Shown here one piece after another: positions 49,546-61,067 of a stretch of 64,000 bases of DNA; position 1 is the stretch's first letter, and the number at the start of each line of letters is the position of its first letter. A program made the position numbers and the translations under genes. The stretch covers positions 19,594,220-19,658,219 of the forward strand of contig JAEMBT020000001.1 in assembly GCA_018873245.2 (NCBI GenBank). Reading direction: 5' to 3'. The notes below the pieces were generated by a model. It ran no database searches and was not told where the DNA came from. It saw only the letters and a program-made list of their open reading frames with translations. This stretch comes from Archegozetes longisetosus. Lineage: Eukaryota > Arthropoda > Arachnida > Sarcoptiformes > Trhypochthoniidae.

Positions 49546-49679
49546 ATAAGTATTTATTGATTACTTGATGGAAATTATTATTTATACTTTTATGATATTA
49601 AATTGCACTTTAGTCTAAAAAGTTAGTTTCTTAAATGTTTGTTGTGCATTCGCTATATCCTGAATAAGTTTCTTTTCTA

Positions 49680-50065
49680 GGGCATAGTATTTTCGGAAAG
49701 TAATTTCTCGAGTCTCAAAAATTTTTTTGACTCGAGAACTCTTGAATTGCGTGTAATACAATATGGGGCGGAAGAATTCGATCTCTAATCACTTACTTGC
49801 ATTTAATTTGAATAAAACATATGTAATTTGGATAACCCACTAATAAGTAAGGTTTTGAATTTAATTTCAGATTTATTTAACAGATCTATTCTGATTAAAA
49901 ATTCACCGCTTGATGAAGCAATTTTGGATAAAACATATTTTTCAAGCATTTATAAACAAAAATGTTTGAAAATAAAGGGTTAATTGTTGAGATTAAATTA
50001 ATGAAAATGCTGTGCTTTACTCGAGCGAATCTCTAGGCACCTCGATCGTGACTCGAGAAACCATA
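49680..50065. repeat. inverted-repeat element upstream of GR5
   Basis: Counterpart of 19415-19795 in reverse orientation: TTTCTCGAGTCTC near 49705 and GTGACTCGAGAAACC near 50047. Confidence 0.45.
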
Positions 50066-50459
50066 CCATATTCTAGTTATTTTCCATTCACTTATAGTAA
50101 AAGTATTTGCATGAAAATTAAATCTGAAAATCACTTATTTTAATTTCTTTTGGTTTACCAATTCATATATTCATATATGAGTCAGAAAATAACATTTACT
50201 TAGATAAAAGCTAACACATTTCGTTTAATAGTAAGATAAATGAAGAATATGTTAAAAGCTTATTGATTGACTGATATATAATAAAAAATGTAACTTTTCT
50301 TTAACGAGGTTTGACTGAAATCGATTGTAAGAATTTGTGATTGGCTCACAAGTCAAACAGTTTTAAGGAAATGCTTAACATTTTTGTTCTAAGTTTATAG
50401 TATTGTATTATTTTTGTAAAATCTCTAATCAGTGAATATTTTTTATTATTGTAATTATA

Positions 50460-53400
50460 GGCACCGATAGATCCGAATCAGCGGCTTTCTCTCCGCTCTT
50501 GACTCCAAAGAGAGTTATAAAAAATTGTAATGGAGCGTCACGACTTTCGAGGTAGCGATTAAAGTATGCCTATAAGAGAGGGATATAAGAATATACTTTA
50601 TATAGAATTAAAATATACAAAATATAATACTAATAAGATTTCTAATTACATAATAGGCCAATGCATTAACCAAATAAGGGTCGAATTGTCATTTCATTTT
50701 AGTTTTCTCTAATCAATCGATTTTATTTCGTAAAATTGCCTTAAATGCTTAAAAGTTTTTAAATGCTCTGAGTTTGCATCTCAATGGATAACATTAACAT
50801 TTAAGTGATAATAAACAATGATCTGAATAATGAGTTTACATTATAATGGTATTGGGTTATAAATTGATACTATAGCTATCATAACATAATTGTAAAATCA
50901 AAATGTGTTTTTCATAAATAATTTAAGGAAATGATCACATTTAGATCGAGACTTATAGTGAAATAATGAAAGCTTTAAATAATTGTCGTCTCAAGTCAGA
51001 TGAAAACGACTAAGCGATTTGTACAAAGATTTCATTCTATCAATTTTATATCTGTTCAATTTGATCTTCTTGTAATACCTATGGCTTTGATGGATATATG
51101 TTTGTATTTTGTAACCAATAAACACTTTTACAAGAAATATTAGTCATATGTATTAATAATCTAAATTATTTTTACATTACTAAATACTATAAGACTGATT
51201 GAACACAACATTAATGCATTAATTTCAATAAATAAAGTCATAGCCCAATAAATCCTATTATCCCTAAACCACAAAATAGTAAAGATGTAAAGATTATAGT
51301 AGAATAATTTGATTCTCAATAATAAGAGGCCTCGAATATGTCATTCTACTAAATAGCGTATCATATGAATTGAGTGCACATAAGATTTGAAAACTAAATT
51401 ATTTTAAATTTGAAATATGAACAAAAGTCAGCCGAATTACAGGATAATATATCTTACTACTTTACAAAACCCCATTTTTCCATTTGACAACTCATAGCTA
51501 ACACTAATTGATTAAAAAGAGATTGAATTAAAATTACAGTGTTTTTCGATTGCTTTTAACAGAACGGCAAATAACTTTAACGCTTTGTCAAAACGAAATA
51601 ACAGCAAATGCTTTTTATATATTGTGAAATTTATTTATATCTAACAAACATAGAATACTAAAATAGCTTAGTTATTAGTTTGAAAAGGCTTAGCACTAAC
51701 ACTTTTTGTAATTAGCTCTTAAAAAGTGCAATGATTTATACACTTTCTGTAATGACTTTCTCTTTAAAATGACCCAATATAGTATAATTTAACTTTAGTA
51801 TAAATAAACAATCGAACAGTGTAGCTTTAGTTTTGAATTTAGAAAAACGTGGGAAACCAAAGAAAAGTATATAAAGGGACAGTCCTAGAGAAAGTCAACA
51901 AGGAGAAGGGAATAAGAAGAGAGTCAAGAGATAGACAAGCTTCAGTAATATCTTAGTTATGCTTTGTAACTTCACGTTATGCATAATAAAATTCTTGTAA
52001 AATAGACAATCGTTTTCTTCATTTCTATCAACTTTATTTCCACCTTAGGTAAGTAATGTACAAAGTTGTGAAACTTACTTTAATGCATGATAGGTACACA
52101 TGATATTCTTTATCGAGTCCAGCCAGACTCTTAGATAGAGAATTAAGTAAAGAAGATTTGGAATCTTACATCGAGGCCCCTGATTCCAAATCTTTACTCT
52201 AGTAAAATAACACACAATGAAGAACTCTACACAAAATATTAGATCGAGTTTTTCATTCTTGACGAGATCCCGAGTCACAAAAATAATTGTGACAATATAA
52301 CTTTTAAATGTTTACAAAATTTGCAAATATCAATACAACTCAAATCTGAGTTATAAAACTAAAACTATATCCACATTAATCTCATCCATAACTTAATGGT
52401 TTAAAATGTGTTTACAATCTTATAAATGTTTGCAATTCGATGCATTGCTCAAAAGTAATTGATTGCGTTATTTAGTTTTGACGAGCCTTTAAAGTTATTT
52501 GCCGTTCTGTTAAAAGCAATCGAAAAACGCTGCATTCATTTAGGTTAGAAACTAAATAAGTTTTATTAGTCATTAATTTTGTATTACTGACATTATCTAT
52601 AATATGATTATTTGTTCATTTTCTATCTTTTTGAACAGTTTACTGAAGAAGTTTTCAAGAAAGTTAGTCAGCAGATGCATTTATTACAATGTTTCATTGG
52701 CCATAACTCCTGAAGTACTCGAAGAGTGAAATATTATCTAAATTTTAATTCTTTGTGAAATTTTTAATAAAAACTAATCTTTTTGCATAGTTTCAAATAT
52801 CTTTGACTAAATAATGAATTTCTTACGCATATTTGATAGATTTATTCGAAATGGTGGATGGGAAACGATTCATCTTTTGATCAAATCTGCAAAAGATTTA
52901 TAAAATAAGCCTTTCTTAGAATAATTGCTCAATTTTTTGTTTATACTTCCAATAAATTTTGAAACGCTGAGAGAAAATAACTCACCGAAAATAATTAATA
53001 AATTGTCGAAAAGTGATGATCAGGTATTATCACAATAGGCTAAACTAATACTCGATAAATGGACTAAATGATAGAATTAGCGGCTACAAAAGATATAAAG
53101 ATAGCACAGAGTATAGTAGTCAGAAAGAACATAAGAAAAAGAGGAAAAAAGCAAGTTTAGACTCGAATAGTGATTCGAAAGACTCAATAGATTCTAAAAA
53201 GCCTAAAATTAACTTGAAAAATGAGACAAATTCAATTAATAGCAATGATAGTAGATTATCGTTTGATCCTGTGATGAAAGAGGAAAATAAGGTAACAATT
53301 GAAAGGACTCTGAGACCTTCTACTGCAAAAGTAAAATCTGGTAAATCAAGACTCGAAGGTTCAGTGAGTTCGACATTCGCTAAGCCCAATAAAGCTCAGA

Positions 53401-53845
53401 GAGTCCACAATTCAAAGTACTAGTAGTAAGAAATCACAAGAAAATGAATACAAGTTCTAATGAAATACAAATCACTAACTCATTAGTGTCTAATTCATCA
53501 TCACTTTCATCAACCGATAAAGAAAATGTCCAACTGATGCAAAGTCCACCCTATCAACACATATTACTTCAACAACAACTTCAAGGGCGACTTTTGTTAA
53601 ACATGTATTACAGGTTCGCGCAACGCTTTTCCTCAAAATCTTAAAAAATTTGATATTTTTCTTCATATATCGATATCTAACTATTGTTATTCTTGAATTG
53701 AACACAGGATTTGACAAGTTTTATAGACCCATTGATCGCACCGCCAGTCATAGCGAAAAGAAGAGAAGAAGCAGTGGTACTACACTTTCTAAACACAATA
53801 ATAGTAGAAGTGAAGCCACTTCAGATATTCTGAATTATTTTTGAA
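50460..53845 (+). pseudogene. pseudo-PNUTS copy D (inverted)
   Basis: Runs on the + strand, opposite to the other copies. Exon 2 is at about 50471-50562, with a seven-base deletion (AATCAGCGGC against AACCAATTATTAGCGGC) that breaks the frame. Exon 3 is at about 52640-52728, still readable (KKFSRKLVSRC). Exon 4 runs from about 52845 to 53612 with several frameshifts and stops (for example around 53035 and 53067), and the start of exon 5 is at 53709-53840. A TIR element sits at 51537-52532. It lacks exons 1 and 6. Nonfunctional. Confidence 0.87.
51537..52532. mobile_element. TIR element in pseudo-PNUTS D carrying ABCG 3'-flank-like sequence
   Basis: The ends CAGTGTTTTTCGATTGC and GCAATCGAAAAACGCTG are inverted repeats extending about 75 bases (through AACAGAACGGCAAATAACTTTAA). 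Inside, about 51640-51857 resembles the 3' flank of the ABCG fragment (45955-46215). An LTR-like stretch follows (TATATAAAGG near 51879, AATAAAATTC near 51985). A hairpin, AGTAAAGAAGATTTGGAATC against GATTCCAAATCTTTACT, lies at about 52147-52200. No clear target duplication. Confidence 0.6.
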
Positions 53846-54355
53846 AAACAACAATTTTTTCTGTTTCACATCAATTGTTTATTTGGCACTCTTTAAATAA
53901 ACCATTAAGTTCCTTAGATTGAATGAATGTTTTTACAGTATTTAATTTATTTCGCATTTGAACCTCATATCAATTGTATTTGGATTAAGTGAAATCATTT
54001 CGCTGATCTTCATTTCAATTTCAATTTGCTCGCGCTTCCGAAAAGCAAAACACCATTATATTATCTCCGTTACAGAAACGGCACCTTATTACTCGTCCAA
54101 CTATTTGACATTGAACTAAACTGTTGACAGTTTATGCTTTGTAATAAGTTGTATTATTAAAACGAAATTTCGTGATTAAATTATTTTTTATTTAAAGCTA
54201 TTTATTAACTAACTTAACCCGATTGATTAATAATTTCAAACGAAATTCAAATTAAATGTTGTTTTAATAGATATCATTTATAATTGAATAGAAATACAAA
54301 TCTACAAGGTATACTAGACAAGTTTTGAAAATAGGTACTTCTTATTAGAGATAAA
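53115..54355. repeat. near-identical inverted block, arm 2
   Basis: Reverse complement of 36318-37563, matching over the whole 1.24 kb with very few differences. The outer edge coincides with the insertion in the flank (54356). Confidence 0.75.
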
Positions 54356-54774
54356 TACAGGGCGGACATTTTAAAACCGAACCCAATCGAACATCAAATA
54401 TTTTTTACTTATACTTTCTTAAAGAAAAGTTTTATCATAAAAGTTCAATATTAGAAAAGACCAAATTGAACTTTTATTAAACATAAATCTGAGATAAGAA
54501 TGGGTAAAAACAAAAATGGAGTTCACAGCAGTCGAACGTACTGTGTAGTCATTATTATCACTTTAGCTGAAGAAGCGCTATATGAGGAAGTAGTCTTAAA
54601 AGCCTAATCAAAACAGCCTAAAATCCCGCGGAAATACAAACAAAACTAATATGAACATGATTTTATTATCATTATCTTTGGAAACGGATCAGTTGATGGT
54701 GATAATGAAATCACGTTTACACTAATTGTCCCCAAACATTGGATAATTTGAAGATAATGAAATAATTTGATTAT
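54356..54774. mobile_element. unidentified insertion in the GR6 3' flank
   Basis: Replaces, in this copy, the position occupied by the mariner element at 35086-36317. It starts AGGGCGGACATTTTAAAACC. A short peptide in frame, MGKNKNGVHSSRTYCVVIII (54500 on), looks like the start of a Tc1/mariner-type protein but stops soon after. No terminal repeats found. Confidence 0.4.
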
Positions 54775-54962
54775 TCTAAATATAAGATTCTCAAAACTTA
54801 TCTAGTTTCCTTTGTATTAGCTGAACAGTAGTTCATATACAAATCAAACAATTATATTAAAGTGCTATCAGTAAAACGATTATTTGGTTAAAAACAATAA
54901 AGCACTAATAAAAGCGTAATTTTTCTATATTGTGTAAGTATAGTATATTTAGATAAATACAA

Positions 54963-56035
54963 TTATTTAGAAGATCTGAGTTGAACAAACATAACAGAGA
55001 ATGTAATGACAGAATTTACAAAAGCAAGAACTAAATGAGAATTCATTTGAAATATTCCACAAGATTTAGGCCTATTAGCGCATCGATTCGATACTTCTTG
55101 TAAATATCTCAGCATTTCTATATTGAAATTATGATCAATAGGTTCTGTAGATGAGAAACATTTATTAATAATACGTGTTATTTCATTCACATCATATTTA
55201 TTGTCAAAGTGACCAACAATTATAATAGTCATTATAAGTAAAGTATATATGATATACATATCGATTGAAAAGTACAATAATTCCTTAATATTTTCATGGT
55301 TTGTTGCCACTTGGGTTATTATAATACAAGTTCTAACAAACATTTCTGTTAACCAAACAATTGGTACAAAACCTATTGAATCATTTAATTGTTCATGAAC
55401 CGAATGCATTTCAATTTCATATATTCTTAATCTTCTTAATTCTTCCAAATTTTGACCAAAAGATTTAATCAGCAAATCATCAAAATGTTTTCTTTTCATA
55501 TAATAGATTATATAATTTGTTTGAATATAAACCAATATCTGTGCTAAACCAATACCAAAAGCATAGAAAGAAGCAGAAGTTTCGGTCAAAATTTTAAAAA
55601 TAATTGTCATTATATGCGAAACTTTCTTCATTTCGGTTAAGTCAAACCACTCGGAATATTCGAAGTTTAAAAATAAATACAAACATAGGGTAATGATTAT
55701 ACAAATAAGCCAAAAGATTGATAGTAAAACTGACAAAATTTTGAAACTCTTATCTTCAAGTTCATTTGATATTTTACCAATCAATTTGTACAGACCTTTA
55801 TGTTTGAAGCAATAAATTAAATATGATGAAAAGGTAGTCAATGATTTTATATTCCATGCAATGTCGAATAAGCTAAACTTGCTATAGAAATAAGTTGCGA
55901 AAATCAGATCGAATGCTAACATTGATATAGATATAATCTTCATCGATGATTGAATATAGCTTCTTTGATGTTGCGTTTCAAATCCATAAAATAGAAAACA
56001 TAATTCAAATAATGAAATAAGTTCATTTGAACCAT
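54963..56035 (-). CDS. GR6, type-b gustatory-receptor-like gene (N-terminal frameshift; open from 55943)
   Basis: The open frame 55943-54963 encodes 326 aa. The ancestral start is at 56035 but, as in GR2, a base is missing in the TTTTC-TATTTT run, so reading from it ends early. The N-terminal ~190 residues match GR2 almost exactly (YFYSKFSLFDIAWNIKSL, EYSEWFDLTEMKKVSHIM). The following segment (RIYEIEM, FVPIVWLTEMFVRTCIIIT, ENIKELLYFS, TLLIMTIII) matches GR3, and the end (CANRPKSCGIFQMNSHLV) resembles GR5. This three-way mosaic indicates gene conversion. Sequence upstream of the start resembles that of GR3. Function, if any, as a chemoreceptor from the internal Met. Confidence 0.72.
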
Positions 56036-56319
56036 TGTTTTATAGCGAGAAGACTAAGGCCGATATGCACAAGTCGAGACTTAACTAAAAATATTTTAAA
56101 TAAAACGAATTTAATCAATATTTCATTTACTATATTCTTAATTTGCATAGCTTGAATAATGAATCGAGTTTTCTTCATAAGAAAATAAATGTCAGCATTT
56201 CATACATTTATAGTTATTCTAAATAGTGATCATGTTCTTTTTATTATCTTAGGAGCCGTCATAAGTTACAACAGAAAATTCTTCAATTAATGCGATGAAA
56301 GGAAGACTTAGTTTGTTAA

Positions 56320-56321
<2 letters not shown>

Positions 56322-56368
<47 letters not shown>
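56322..56368. repeat. (CT)n microsatellite with adjacent (TA)n
   Basis: About 23 CT units followed by TATAAATATTA and an alternating AT tract to about 56395. Confidence 0.9.
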
Positions 56369-56372
<4 letters not shown>

Positions 56373-56399
56373 AATATTATATATATATATATATAATTA

Positions 56400-58485
56400 G
56401 TTTGCAAAATGCATTTTAGAGATACTTAAAAAATAAAACTCCAAGAACTTTCAATCCCCTCTAGCAATAGAGTTTCAAACTATTCTTTTATAACATTGAA
56501 CCTTTTTTATAAAAATTTTAGACAAAATGTAATAATAAGGAAGTTTTGAAGTAAGATAAAGTCTGGTTATCCGTTGTTAACCCTGTGCAGAACCTCCAAA
56601 AGTATTGATAATTTGAATTAAGTGGATCTGATATGATTATTAAGTTTTAAAATCTTTTATTATCATGATTTGAATCTTCCAGTAACTGGTTACTAAAATC
56701 TAATAGTTATAATAAAACCTAAAACAGATAATAGTCAGTTATTTTCCTTATATATATAATTAATTAACCAAATTAGCTGAAATCATTGCATGAATGTTCA
56801 AATTCATCACTTATAATAATATTCAACTTAGAATTATTTTATTGCGCTATTCCTTAAAACAAAAATTATACAAAGATTTTTATACAAGGACAAATGACTC
56901 ACTGTAATTCTTCATTGAAGTTCGTAATAACTCGAGAGTTGTACCTATTAGTTATAGGGTTTTTAATGAATAAAATCGTGATTATAAAAGATTTTTAAAC
57001 GAACGAACTCTTATTATTTAACTGTTATGTTTGTAGCATCATTAGTTTGAGAAGTTAAGTATATTTCTGAAATAGAAAATCTTATCTGTTTTGATTGACG
57101 TTTGCATGAAATCTCTAGAGACTAAGAAATCTCAATCTATTCCTGGTAGTCAAGTTAAAGTTTAAGTAGAGAAACAAAATTCATACAAATAAATATTTAA
57201 ATAAGTAATCATAAAAATACTAATCCGGAAACAAATAACAATCAAGAAGTTGTGCTCAGAAAATTCGAAAATTTTTCATTCAAAAAATATTGTTTGAAAT
57301 AAGAAAATACAAAAAATCTTGATGTACAGATTGAAGAAAGTTTAAGCATTTCTATGATATGTTAATGAATCTGCTCTAAACGTGTACATTCTAACAGATA
57401 CTTTAAACTTTAATCGAGCTTATTTTTATTTCATGAATTGCTTGTTTCATGTTTAAAGTAGAATTCAAACATTAAAAATAGCAAAAGAGTAGCGAATATT
57501 GAAAATTTCTAAATTATGTTGTATTGTGAATAAAGTATATACTTACAAAGACTTTACAAATATTTTATCAATATGAATTTCTCAAGAAAATTCAATTTGA
57601 TAATAACAAAATACAACAAAATAATTCAACTCATTTAATAGAATAAAATTAATCTGTTACGTTATATTCAGATAGTCTAAGAGACATCGCTTGCATAAAC
57701 TGTGAAACTTAACTTCTATTTATATCTTAAATATATGCTCCAAACTCAAGGACTACTACCAATCCTTTTAATTTTAATTTTATTCCATGTCCCTTTATTT
57801 TAACCTCGAAAATCTCAAAAGTTAATAAGCATTTGGAGGACAGTTATGATAAAAGATATTTATTTGAAGCTCGCTTTATGATCAGAATTAAAAATGAGTA
57901 ATTAAATCAGTAAAGATCTGTTGTATGGTTTCTTATTTGCTAAGAAGCATTTGCTTTACCTAAACATCCATTGAAAGCGAAATTGACTCTTTATAAACTA
58001 GTGTGATTTCGGAATTTTTCATGAATTTTAGAGTCAAAAAGAGCATTTAAAGAGTTGTTAGAACCGAAAGAGCTCTGACCGGTATTAATCACTAAGTAAA
58101 CGGAAAACTTTGGATTTGCTTAACAAAAATGCTGTAATAAGAAATAATAGTTAGGAACGAGTTTAACGACGTCTAACAAATATACTATCTTTAACTTAAT
58201 AATAATACAACTGAGTGGTAAAAATAACTTATGACTTAATAAATGATAAAAAATTTAAATTACTTGCATTAAAAACCAAAGTAGACTTCAGTTTTGAATG
58301 TTAATTTGCATTTCAAATGTTTTAGCTGTGATATTAATTTACTTTATCTTCTGTTACTATAAAGTTTATTTGATAATTTTCTAGTGTTCATTGTTATAGT
58401 ATTCAAACTGCTTTTAATTCAATGATATAAAACTTACAGATTTGAACAAATATACATATATAGATTTGAATAAATATATACATAC
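56400..58485. other. AT-rich spacer, no gene seen
   Basis: Two kilobases without a supported ORF, RNA gene or element end on either strand. Confidence 0.5.
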
Positions 58486-58489
58486 TATT

Positions 58490-59410
58490 ATTTTTCTAAA
58501 AGGTTAGTCTAGACACTATTACATATCCGCTATGACTAGGGTGACCACCCGTCCCGTTTTTGAAGGGGCAGTCCCGTCTTTTCAAAGATAAAAGACAGAA
58601 ATCCCGTCAGACCAAAACTCTCAACGGGACAATTAGTCGTCCCGTTTTCAACTTTCATCTTGAAAAATGTGCTTAGAAAAATACTTCTTAGAAATTCAAA
58701 CATTGAATTTATTTTGCAAATGAAAAGAGATTAAGAAAATCAATTTAATTTTTTAAACACCTGTAGTTAAAGTTATTGAATTGATCTTTTCTATCTTGAC
58801 TTATATCTTATGTAAACCAGTATATCTTAATTTTGATTAATTTATGAAAGATGCCGTTTTTAACAAAAGTTATACCTTTGAAATCAACTATGACAAATAA
58901 TTTTCAATGTTTTAACATTAGAATGTATTGTTTGACAACTAAATATTTGTAATAACTAAAAAAAGCCGCATATTTATTTTAAAAATGTAAGGGTCCCCTC
59001 TTTGATATTTTTGTCCCGTCATGAGACAAGCCAGAGGTGGGCACCCTAGCTATGACATAATACTATTAAGTCATACGTGACCATTGAAATTCCTCATGTA
59101 GTCCTTTCAATTAATATTTCTTATATGTTATTAATTACTTAATTTATTCTCAAATTGAATTTGCAATGTTGGTTAACTGGTTGGATCCATACCAGGTGCA
59201 TCATTTCAGTTACAAATGAGAGATTTTTTTGGAACTCATCAGTTCTTAGAACTGATATTTATCTCTTCAGAGAAAATTACTTGGTAATATGAATTTATAA
59301 TTATTAATTGAAAGGACTACACAAGGAATTTCAATGATCATGTATGATTTAATAGTATTGTCATAGCGGATGTGTAATAGTGTCTAGACTAACCTTTTAG
59401 AGAAAATAGT
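58490..59410. mobile_element. long-TIR element interrupted by a hAT MITE
   Basis: CTAAAAGGTTAGTCTAGACA at about 58496 is mirrored by TGTCTAGACTAACCTTTTAG at about 59383-59402. The arms continue (ACTATTACATATCCGCTATGAC; after the hAT insert ATTGAAATTCCTCATGTAGT, near 59082, against its inverse at 59309-59330) for well over 100 bases. The centre is a short AT-rich region around a palindrome near 59220-59270. A decayed extra copy of the terminal sequence (TTGTCATAGTAGGAGCGCAA) follows at 59457-59495. Confidence 0.7.
58537..59048. mobile_element. hAT-type MITE with perfect 8-bp target duplication
   Basis: 512 bases bounded by TAGGGTGACCACC and GGTGGGCACCCTA and flanked by a perfect GCTATGAC duplication at 58529-58536 and 59049-59056. 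Internal GTCCCGTTTT motifs occur near both ends. No coding capacity. It inserted into the left arm of the long-TIR element, so it is the younger of the two. Confidence 0.9.
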
Positions 59411-59739
59411 GTGTAAAAATATTGATTTGCAAATATGTGCACTAGTAATCAATAACATTGTCATAGTAGGAGCGCAATAGTGACCAGACTTACTTATCTA
59501 TGGAGGCCTATAAACTTACTCACTTCATATCCAAAATATTACCTCGAAGTTTATCATTTTTATTCCTTAATGTATTTAAATTTCATTTTTATAATTAAAA
59601 AACGAATGATCTTGAATATATTACATCCATAACGATGAGAAACGTTTTCATTGATAATTACAAATAGAAACTGTTCAAATTTTAATTCATTGAATTTATA
59701 TTATAATAAACTAATTAATTTTCTTGCAATTACATATAT

Positions 59740-60390
59740 ATTTAGTGATGGCAACCACTCGAGCCGAAGGCGCTCAGTGGCGTAGCATGTCAACTCAGCT
59801 CCTGACTACTCAACCCTGAGACAATTCAGTCCCTGACTATTCAGCCCCAAGATAATTCAGCCCTATGACGACTCAGCCTTAGCTTGATATTCTAAGTACT
59901 AATTGTAACGTAGAATTATAGTCTAGTGTGCAGAGTCGCCGCCATGAAGTAGTAGGTTTTCCGGTTCAAGCATCTAGAAGTTGATTTTTTTCCAAGAGTA
60001 TTTTAAGCTCAATCCAATTCGGTTTAATCAAATTAATTAGTGTAGAAGTGCCGCAATGCTGCTTTTAGTTTGAAAAGAATGCGGCAAAATATGGAGAAAG
60101 CCCTATCATAAAGCATCTTAAAAGTGTCACAATGCTTCTGTTTAGTACTTTTTAAATTTTTATATTTGAACTTATTTTCTTAGTTTCAAAGCTATTTTAC
60201 AAATTGTTTTAATAAAATTTTACGATTGAAATTATTTTTTCTTGGGGCTGAAATGTCAGAAGCTGAATAGTTTTAGGGCTGAATTGCTGAGGCTGAACTG
60301 ACATGGAACCGCTCAGTGGTGAGTGCTAGCACCGAGCAGCTAAATTTAACTGGGCGTGAGCGTGAGCACCGAGTGTCAAATCATTTAATA
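59740..60390. mobile_element. inverted-repeat element with CTCAGCCC-type tandem repeats
   Basis: TGATGGCAACCACTCG near 59747 and CGAGTGTCAAATCAT near 60371 may be hAT-like ends. Inside, ATTCAGCCCCAAGAT-like units of 15-19 bases repeat about five times at 59790-59880. The inverse (GGCTGAA units) occurs at 60243-60300. This resembles the foldback structure at 23.2-23.7 kb. No coding sequence. Confidence 0.45.
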
Positions 60391-60742
60391 ACAAATTAAA
60401 CTTAATAATTTATTTTAACTTATACGCAATATATGAGTTTTTTACATATAACGGTAATTAGTTATTATTCTGAATCGAATAACTTAGACACCTCTACTGC
60501 GCACATAATTAGATCACCAATTAGATGAACATCTAAATCCTAACTTCTCTCACATCTTATATTCATAATTTAACGTTTACGTGAGAGTATTTTTACAGTG
60601 CAATAGCTGCGAGACTTCTTTTTTGGGACTCTACTTTCAGCTTATATTTCAGGCCCTGTCAGGCTCTTCTCATTGAGAGCCAGAAATGTAAATTCTCGCC
60701 GAAACCAGAAAATCATTTTACTGAAAAATTCATTTAAATATT

Positions 60743-61040
60743 ATTTTAACTTCAAGAGGGATAAAATTGCATATTAGAAATTATTTTATCAATATTAAGA
60801 TTGGATTTATTTGCAGTTATTATTTTTATGCAGTCGTTTAGATGTTTATCAGTTAAAGAACTTTGTTTTAATTTATTAAATTTTAAAGAGGAAAAAAGTT
60901 GTTCACATCTATATGTGCAACCAAAAATTATGATAACTTCCAACGCATTGTTTTCATTTTCATGTAGCTGTCAAGAAAATATTTTTGCAGATATTGATAG
61001 AAACAAATTAAGTTCGTATTTGAAAATTTCGTTTTAATGC
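60743..61040 (-). pseudogene. hAT transposase C-terminal dimerisation-domain remnant
   Basis: On the minus strand, from about 60950 to 60752, ALEVIIIFGCTYRCEQLFSS, KFNKLKQSSLTDKHLNDCIK and ITANKSNLNIDKII match the C-terminal dimerisation region of hAT transposases (FGSTYxCEQxFSxMKxxK...RLTDEHL). Upstream, SISAKIFS and a stop near 60987 are the decayed preceding segment. No catalytic part is present. Confidence 0.7.
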
Positions 61041-61067
61041 CGTCATTTGATTGAATCTCCATCAATT

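Noticed and set aside
33816-56035. Whole inverted array as a simple assembly artefact
   Set aside because: The arms differ by private insertions, deletions and substitutions, so they are not one sequence assembled twice; the 1.24-kb near-identical block still deserves a read-level check.
59935-59975. tRNA-like B box (GGTTCAAGC), possible SINE
   Set aside because: No foldable cloverleaf, no convincing A box and no poly-A or tandem tail. No tRNA or rRNA gene was recognised anywhere in the window.
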